Assembly: GCA_964346325.1 (NCBI GenBank)
Contig: CAYFUK010000003.1
Coordinates: forward strand, 1 to 38,473
Reading direction: 5' to 3'
Length of the DNA stretch: 38,473 nucleotides
Source: JAUVDZ01 sp964346325
GTDB lineage: Bacteria > Patescibacteriota > Gracilibacteria > UBA1369 > PNNO01
The notes under the pieces are model-generated. The model saw nothing but the letters and a program-made list of their open reading frames with translations, ran no database searches and was not told the DNA's origin. Shown piece after piece: positions 33,330-38,473 of the stretch; position 1 is the first letter of the stretch, and each line of letters starts with the position of its first letter. Both the position numbers and the translations under genes were made by a program.

Positions 33330-35314
33330 AACATGGAAACCTGCTCATCGGGAACTTCTTTCTTCTTTTCACGTACCTGCCGAATTTGTTCCGTTTTTTC
33401 AATAAAGTTTTCCGGAATATCATTTAAAAATCGCGAAGGGTTCATCTTGTATTTATCTCCGAAAAAGTTACGTTCATCAGCATGAATAATATGCAGTTCT
33501 TCTCCGGCGCGTGTCATGGCAACATAAAAAAGTCTTCTTTCTTCTTCTTCATTTATTTCTTCCTCATTAAACTGATAAGGTGTTAACCCTTCCGAAACTC
33601 CGGCAATAAAGACAATAGGGAATTCCAACCCTTTTGATGCATGCATGGTGAGCAAAGTAACCGCATCTTTTGATGCATCATACAGATCTTTATCCCGCAT
33701 CATTGAAGTTTCGTCAATAAACGCTTTTAACCCTTCAAAAGGAGGCAAATCATCAAACTGCAAACTGAATCCAATGAGTTCAAATACATTATCCTGACGT
33801 TTTTTATCTTTATAAATCTCAAAATAAGTAACTTTATGAAGCACAAATTTTATTAAATCCGAGAGCTTGTTTTCGGTTGCGTACTTTCTGAAAGTTTCAT
33901 GCATTGTAATAAAATCACCCAGTGATTTTTTAAGATCATTTGTTAATGAAAGTGTATCGAGTTCAAGGCACGACTGATAAAAAGGGATGCCATACACTTT
34001 TGAATAATTTATTATTTTTTCGATAGTCGTTTCCCCTACTCCTTTTGCGAATTTTTTTATTATACGTTTTATTGAAGTTTCATCATTCGGATCATAAATG
34101 CATCTTAAATAACTTAAAATATTTTTAATTTCCGCACGGTCATAAAAAGGAATCGCACCAATTATTTGATACGGGATACCGGCTTTAACAAAGGCATCCT
34201 CAATAGCTTTACCCTGCAAATGGGTTCTGTATAAAACCGCAAAATCTTTAAATTTTATTACATCATCTGTGTCTTCAATATTTTTCAGATCTTTTGACTG
34301 CCTGGAAATACCGCCCATTTTTAAGTCAATTGTCTGTAAAATATAATCGGTTTCAGCCCTGTCGTTATTTGCTTCAACAATTTTAATTACCGGACCATTA
34401 CCTTTAATTGAATTTGATTCACTCTGCATTCTTTTTTCATTTTTTTCAATAACCTTGTCCGAAGCTTCAACAATCTGAGAAGTGCTTCTGTAATTTTTAT
34501 TTAATTTTATTAACTTCACATCATCAAAATCATCACCGAATTGTAAAAAATTTTTAACATTAGCGCCTCTGAAAGCATAAATTGCCTGATCACTATCCCC
34601 TATCACACAAATATTTTTATCGCGCGCCGAAAGTAATTTAATTAATTCATATTGTGCTTCATTGGTATCCTGATACTCATCAACCGCTATATATCTAAAT
34701 GGCAAAGCATTTAAAACTTCCTCGTGTTTTTTTAACAGTTTTACTGTTTTAATAATCAAATCATCAAAATCAATTGCGTTTTTCTCACGCATTGCACCTT
34801 CGTAGTTTCTGTATACTTCCTGCAGCTCAGGCGGAGCTTCAAGCGGAGAAACAAATTCATTTTTAAGTTTGGAAATTCTTTTTAAAATATCCGATAAAGG
34901 CTTTTTTTTAGCTCCTTTTATTATTTCCTTCATTAATTCCATCTGATCATCCGGATCATAAATTTTAAAATCCTTTTCAATCCCCACTTTAAATGAAAAA
35001 TTCCTCAAAATCTTTAAACAAAGTGAATGAAAAGTTCCTACAAATGGAATTTCATCTCCTTCAATCAGCTCACTTAAACGTTTATTCATTTCATTAGCCG
35101 CTTTTTTTGTGAAAGTTATAAGTAAAATATCCTTGGGATCTATACCTTTTTCTTCAATCATATAAACTGTCCTGTATATTATTGTTCTTGTTTTACCGCT
35201 TCCCGGCCCCGCAGCAATAAGCAAAGGGCCGTCAATATTTTCAACGGCATTAAACTGCTCTCCATTTAAAATTTCAGAATAATTGCATTTGAGGTTTTGT
35301 TTCATATTTATCAT
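33326..35314 (-). CDS. UvrD/PcrA-like superfamily 1 DNA helicase
   Basis: This 662-residue 3'-5' helicase has the Q-motif LNGEQFNAV, Walker A AAGPGSGKT (about 33-41), motif Ia ITFTKKAANEM, Walker B VDEYQDTN, motif III GDSDQAIYAFRGA, motif IV NYRS, motif V LTMHASKGLEFP and motif VI RRLFYVAMTRA. Length is slightly short of PcrA/UvrD (about 720); the C-terminus ends EQVSMF and lacks a long tail. It starts inside the end of the EndoQ-like gene (41-nt overlap), or at Met4 (35305), so the two are translationally coupled and likely cooperate in DNA repair. Confidence 0.95.
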   Translation of the reverse strand: MINMKQNLKCNYSEILNGEQFNAVENIDGPLLIAAGPGSGKTRTIIYRTVYMIEEKGIDPKDILLITFTKKAANEMNKRLSELIEGDEIPFVGTFHSLCLKILRNFSFKVGIEKDFKIYDPDDQMELMKEIIKGAKKKPLSDILKRISKLKNEFVSPLEAPPELQEVYRNYEGAMREKNAIDFDDLIIKTVKLLKKHEEVLNALPFRYIAVDEYQDTNEAQYELIKLLSARDKNICVIGDSDQAIYAFRGANVKNFLQFGDDFDDVKLIKLNKNYRSTSQIVEASDKVIEKNEKRMQSESNSIKGNGPVIKIVEANNDRAETDYILQTIDLKMGGISRQSKDLKNIEDTDDVIKFKDFAVLYRTHLQGKAIEDAFVKAGIPYQIIGAIPFYDRAEIKNILSYLRCIYDPNDETSIKRIIKKFAKGVGETTIEKIINYSKVYGIPFYQSCLELDTLSLTNDLKKSLGDFITMHETFRKYATENKLSDLIKFVLHKVTYFEIYKDKKRQDNVFELIGFSLQFDDLPPFEGLKAFIDETSMMRDKDLYDASKDAVTLLTMHASKGLEFPIVFIAGVSEGLTPYQFNEEEINEEEERRLFYVAMTRAGEELHIIHADERNFFGDKYKMNPSRFLNDIPENFIEKTEQIRQVREKKKEVPDEQVSMF

Positions 35315-36560
35315 TGTCTTTAAAAATACTGATCACTCCGTATTCACCGTCATAACCCGGTTTTACATATACATTTCCTTCGCGCATTCTTTTTATCCCT
35401 TCAACTATAAATAAATCTGTTACTTTTTCAATATCTTTTAACGGCGCCTCCAGTAAGATATAAAGCTCATTGCCTGTTTTGGATATCAAATTCATATATT
35501 CATTCATAACTTTTTTTGAATTGACTCCCACTTTAAATACTTCTGAAATAATCTCATATAAAGGTATTGCATATTTATAAGGAAAAGCACGTTTGTTTTC
35601 GCCCGCTTTTTTTCGGTCGGCAAGATTTGACACCCTGTTCATTGTTCCTAAAATCAATGCTTTGCCACATTCGGGACATTTATAGTCGTTCGCCTTTGCT
35701 TCTTCGGGACCGCAGCTATATTCGCAAACACGATGCCCATCATAATGATATTTTCCTTCTTCCGGAAAAAACTCAATTGTTCCAAGAAATTTTTTATGGT
35801 CAGCCTTTTTCAGAGCATCAAACATTGCATCATAATTCAAATCACAATCAAAAACATTTGCTTCCCTTGCAAGTTTTATTGGAGAATGTGCGTCGGAATT
35901 TGAAATAAGAGTCACATTATCAAGTTTGGATAATCGCCGGTTCATCGGAGGATCACTCGATAAACCGGTTTCAACCGCAAAAATTTTCGAAGAAAGCTCA
36001 TCAAAACATTCCTCAATTGAATCAAAACCCGATTTGGAACCGAGCATTGCAAAATGAGGAGTCCATATATGAGCGGGAACCAAATGACATCTGTCACTCA
36101 CACTTAAACAAATTTCCAATAATTTCTTGCTATCCAGGCCGAGTATGGGTCTTCCATCAGATTTCAAATTTCCTATTTTTTGCAGTTCAGTGTTAATTTT
36201 GGATGCTTCTTTTAATGAGGGAGCAAAAACAATATTATGTACTTTTCTGCATTTGTCACCTTTTGAATAAATCGAACTTATTTCAACGGAAAGCATAAAT
36301 CTAACTTCAGCTCTGCATGAAGCCGGTACTTCGGAATCGATTTCTTCGGTTATTTCATCTTTTAATTTATAAAGGCCCGGCTCTGCTTCTTCTAATTTTT
36401 CCGAAAGTTCATAAAACCACTCAGGATGTGTAAAATCACCTGTGCCTATTACCTTTATTCCCTTTATTTGCGCCCATTTATAAAGATTCTCAAGATCCAT
36501 TTGTTTGCTCGTGGCCCTTGAAAATTTGGAATGTATGTGAAGATCGGCAAAAAAACGCAT
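35274..36560 (-). CDS. PHP-domain endonuclease Q-like protein
   Basis: This 428-residue protein of the TIGR00375/EndoQ family has the N-terminal PHP metal site ADLHIHS (5-11), TGDFTHPEW (about 40-48), LVPAHIWTPHF (about 158-168) and SNSDAHSPIKLAREANVF (about 218-235). A four-Cys zinc element follows (CEYSC, then CPEC, about 280-300), and a C-terminal helical domain. EndoQ cleaves DNA 5' of deaminated bases (uracil, hypoxanthine, xanthine) and abasic sites. Length and motif order match the characterised archaeal and Bacillus enzymes. It lies between the phosphatase (2-nt gap) and the helicase (overlap). Function is inferred from family membership. Confidence 0.88.
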   Translation of the reverse strand: MRFFADLHIHSKFSRATSKQMDLENLYKWAQIKGIKVIGTGDFTHPEWFYELSEKLEEAEPGLYKLKDEITEEIDSEVPASCRAEVRFMLSVEISSIYSKGDKCRKVHNIVFAPSLKEASKINTELQKIGNLKSDGRPILGLDSKKLLEICLSVSDRCHLVPAHIWTPHFAMLGSKSGFDSIEECFDELSSKIFAVETGLSSDPPMNRRLSKLDNVTLISNSDAHSPIKLAREANVFDCDLNYDAMFDALKKADHKKFLGTIEFFPEEGKYHYDGHRVCEYSCGPEEAKANDYKCPECGKALILGTMNRVSNLADRKKAGENKRAFPYKYAIPLYEIISEVFKVGVNSKKVMNEYMNLISKTGNELYILLEAPLKDIEKVTDLFIVEGIKRMREGNVYVKPGYDGEYGVISIFKDNDKYETKPQMQLF

Positions 36561-36562
36561 AT

Positions 36563-37171
36563 TTAAATTTCATAAATATTTATGTGTTCATACTTTAACG
36601 GAATTATTCTTTCGGCATCATATTCAAACTCGGTTTCATATAAACTTAAATTGTACATTTTTAATTCTCTGATTGATTTTGCCGTATCATTTGTAAACCA
36701 CCGGCCCAGTAATACCCTCATAACCATTCCGTGAGCAACTATTAATATGGGATCTTCATCGATTTCCATACATATTTCATTAACAGCTTTTTCGCATCTT
36801 TTAAATAGGCCGTTTTTTGACTCGCCCCCCGGTGGCGGCTGACCATGTTGATAAAAATCATAACGATATTTCACCCATTCTTCCACTTTTGCATTAGCAC
36901 TCCATTCTCCGAAGTTCATCTCTTTTAAATCATCTTTTTCATTCATTGGCAGATTAAGATGCTCGTTTATATATCGGGCCGTTTCTTTTGCTCTTGATAA
37001 TGGTGAATGAACGATATTTTTTAAACCGAAATTTTTAAAAACAGGGGCCATTTTTTTTATTTCTTCGCGTCCTTCATGGGATAATGGGGTATCAACATCC
37101 CCTTGAATTATACCCGTTTTATTAAATTCAGACTGTGCATGACGTAAAAAATAAAGCTTCTTTTTTTCCAT
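36563..37171 (-). CDS. Histidine phosphatase (phosphoglycerate-mutase-like)
   Basis: This 202-residue enzyme has the phospho-histidine motif LRHAQSEFN (about 9-17; the usual RHG reads RHA). The second arginine is in SPLSRAKETA (about 57-66), then LKEMNFGEWS with the acid residue, and the second histidine in VAHGMVMRVLLG. The family includes cofactor-dependent mutases, fructose-2,6-bisphosphatases and nucleotide or alpha-ribazole phosphatases; the substrate is open. It heads a three-gene unit with the EndoQ-like nuclease and the helicase, so a role in cleaning damaged nucleotides is an attractive but untested thought. Confidence 0.88.
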   Translation of the reverse strand: MEKKKLYFLRHAQSEFNKTGIIQGDVDTPLSHEGREEIKKMAPVFKNFGLKNIVHSPLSRAKETARYINEHLNLPMNEKDDLKEMNFGEWSANAKVEEWVKYRYDFYQHGQPPPGGESKNGLFKRCEKAVNEICMEIDEDPILIVAHGMVMRVLLGRWFTNDTAKSIRELKMYNLSLYETEFEYDAERIIPLKYEHINIYEI

Positions 37172-37209
37172 AATTTAATAGTTACCGTACATTTTAATAT
37201 TATCATATA

Positions 37210-37238
37210 TTGTAATTTTATTCGAAATTTAGTATGTT
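37210..37238 (+). promoter_or_regulatory. Possible promoter of the last gene
   Basis: TTGTAA (37210-37215), 17 nt and TATGTT (37233-37238) lie 22 nt upstream of ATG 37261, in the divergent gap with the phosphatase gene. Confidence 0.35.
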
Positions 37239-37260
37239 AATCAACCAATAAACTCAAAAT

Positions 37261-38473
37261 ATGTCAGAATTAATTGATCGTATTGAAAAAAATGATCAAC
37301 TCTATCTACAAAGAGCCCGGGAACTGGCCGAACAACATTATGAAGATGCAGATGAAATCGTTCCTGTGAATCTTGAAACAAGAATAATGACCGCCGCCAT
37401 TTTAAGTAGTCAGTATTTAATTGATTTTAACAGAAAAACCATTGCAAATTTGATTCGTTCATTGTCATTACATATTCCCGAAGATAAATATGACAAACCC
37501 CAAATCGAAAACCAGCTGCAGTTTTTTGAAAAAGGAGATATTGATTTATTTGAAATTTTTAAAATCGTACTGCAACAAATAAGCGCACTGAATTTATATG
37601 ACTATCCTGAAATTATCGCAAAAATTCATGAAATAAATCAATTAATATATGATACTTTAAAAGGTGTTCTTGAAGGAGACTTCAGGGCCGATGCCTTAAC
37701 TTCTCTTGATGAAATAATTGATGACACAAGAAATGATGAATTTGAAATTGCGGCAAAAAAAATACTTGAGAAAATCACCGAAGAACTTTCATTAATAGCA
37801 AAAATTAATAGTGTAAAATTGATTTATACCGATCCCGAACCGAATAATAACAATTTATTATCTTTTGAATATCCAAAAACAAAATCCAATAATACATATT
37901 CGGAAAATCCATATAAAAAAGTTGAATGGCAAACTTATGAAGATAAAGATTTAGGAGTGGATTACCTAACTCGACAAACCGAAAAAGGCTGTAAAATGGT
38001 GTTCAAATTGTGCTTTGGTGACGATGAATTCGGATATCTGGAATATGAACTCGGAAGTGAAACGGTGCATCCTTTGATTTTTACAAAAAGCGCATGTATG
38101 AGCGCAATGGTGGATACATTTTTAAATACACGTCTTCAGAATGAAATAAAAAAATTAATAGCGGCAAAAAAACGTGAAATATTAAAAAAACACGACTTTA
38201 GGGAATGGCCGTCAATTTGCAAAGAATTATTAAAATATTTAAGTAAAGTAATAGATAAACCTCTGGCTTTTACATGTAAAAAAAGCCCTTATGAGGATAA
38301 ATCATATTCTGTTTTGGTGGACGGCGAAGAATCAAATGAAGAAGCGGATTTAATCGATTTTATCAGATACACATTAGACCGGGGCGGAGAAATGCATGAC
38401 CTGGAGATTGATGCGGGAGACGGCCAATTGAGAATAGGTAGTGTTGTTGTAACGGTAAATGATGAAACAAGAA
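37261..38473 (+). CDS. Unrecognised protein, N-terminal 404 residues (cut by window end)
   Basis: The frame stays open from ATG 37261 to the window edge, giving at least 404 residues. The first ~190 residues look all-helical and highly charged (begins MSELIDRIEKNDQLYLQRARE; later FEKGDIDLFEIFKIVLQQIS), with no signal peptide or membrane helix. A linker rich in Asn, Pro and Lys (about 197-220) leads to a mixed alpha/beta region (KKVEWQTYEDKDLGVDYL, MVFKLCFGDDEFGYLEYEL). Near the break comes a strand-rich part (SYSVLVDGEE, LRIGSVVVTV). I recognise no family. Composition matches its neighbours, so there is no sign of recent transfer. Confidence 0.75.
   Translation, partial: MSELIDRIEKNDQLYLQRARELAEQHYEDADEIVPVNLETRIMTAAILSSQYLIDFNRKTIANLIRSLSLHIPEDKYDKPQIENQLQFFEKGDIDLFEIFKIVLQQISALNLYDYPEIIAKIHEINQLIYDTLKGVLEGDFRADALTSLDEIIDDTRNDEFEIAAKKILEKITEELSLIAKINSVKLIYTDPEPNNNNLLSFEYPKTKSNNTYSENPYKKVEWQTYEDKDLGVDYLTRQTEKGCKMVFKLCFGDDEFGYLEYELGSETVHPLIFTKSACMSAMVDTFLNTRLQNEIKKLIAAKKREILKKHDFREWPSICKELLKYLSKVIDKPLAFTCKKSPYEDKSYSVLVDGEESNEEADLIDFIRYTLDRGGEMHDLEIDAGDGQLRIGSVVVTVNDETR

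Noticed and set aside
1..38473. Possible UGA recoding as in Gracilibacteria/Absconditabacteria
   Set aside because: TGA ends the oxidoreductase alpha gene exactly where the domain ends, just before the beta start, and conserved genes are not interrupted by in-frame TGA.
1..38473. CRISPR arrays, insertion sequences or prophage
   Set aside because: No regularly spaced repeats, transposase, integrase or phage structural genes were seen; the only mobile element is the group I intron.

Overview
The window is about 38.5 kb of AT-rich, gene-dense bacterial chromosome using the standard genetic code (TGA acts as a stop, for example at the end of the 2-oxoacid oxidoreductase alpha gene). Convergent neighbours repeatedly overlap at their 3' ends (897-936, 7442-7458, 14845-14855, 29929-29932, 33326-33329), and genes in series overlap or sit a few bases apart. 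Shine-Dalgarno sequences are weak or absent at many starts. Small genome style, SLH-domain secreted proteins, two TspO proteins, a GT4-GH57-GH15 glycogen cluster, flavodoxin-linked 2-oxoacid oxidoreductase and a group I intron in a tRNA all fit a Patescibacteria (CPR) lineage, possibly Parcubacteria- or Peregrinibacteria-like. That placement is inference from gene content; no rRNA is present.

Layout. 1-2400: the end of a heavy-metal P-type ATPase, an AI-2E family permease, a response-regulator remnant and tRNA-Gln(CUG). 2400-4300: guanylate kinase, an apparent ~520-nt structured RNA of unknown identity with its own strong promoter, and a 2-Cys peroxiredoxin behind a Fur/PerR-like palindrome. 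4300-9200: a flavodoxin/2-oxoacid oxidoreductase operon facing the pdxST pyridoxal-phosphate synthase operon, then a small acidic protein. 9200-15500: GNAT and TspO; a glycogen operon (GT4 synthase-like transferase, GH57 amylase, GH15 glucoamylase) with two identical-format 8-nt overlaps; Fe/Mn superoxide dismutase. 15500-20400: DUF389 membrane protein, an OpuA-type glycine betaine ABC transporter and an APH-fold kinase. 20500-25140: an SLH/DKNYY surface protein and a zinc-uptake operon (zur-znuACB) under a perfect Zur-like operator. 25140-25452: tRNA-Asn interrupted inside its anticodon by a group I intron. 25489-28910: tRNA methyltransferase-like protein, a tiny membrane protein, then ilvN-ssb-ilvC. 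28930-32270: a rhodanese lipoprotein, a second TspO, a fibronectin-like membrane protein and an MFS transporter. 32310-37171: a P-loop kinase/dCMP deaminase fusion facing an operon of histidine phosphatase, EndoQ-like PHP nuclease and UvrD/PcrA helicase. 37261-end: an unrecognised protein cut by the window edge.

Themes. Oxygen and metal stress are well represented (peroxiredoxin, SOD, rhodanese, TspO, zinc uptake, metal ATPase). Central metabolism is of anaerobic type (2-oxoacid oxidoreductase with flavodoxin, glycogen storage). There is more biosynthesis than in the smallest CPR genomes (vitamin B6, branched-chain amino acids). The most notable items are the intron-split tRNA-Asn, the unidentified large RNA at 3101-3625, and two palindromic operators sharing one core in front of peroxiredoxin and zur.
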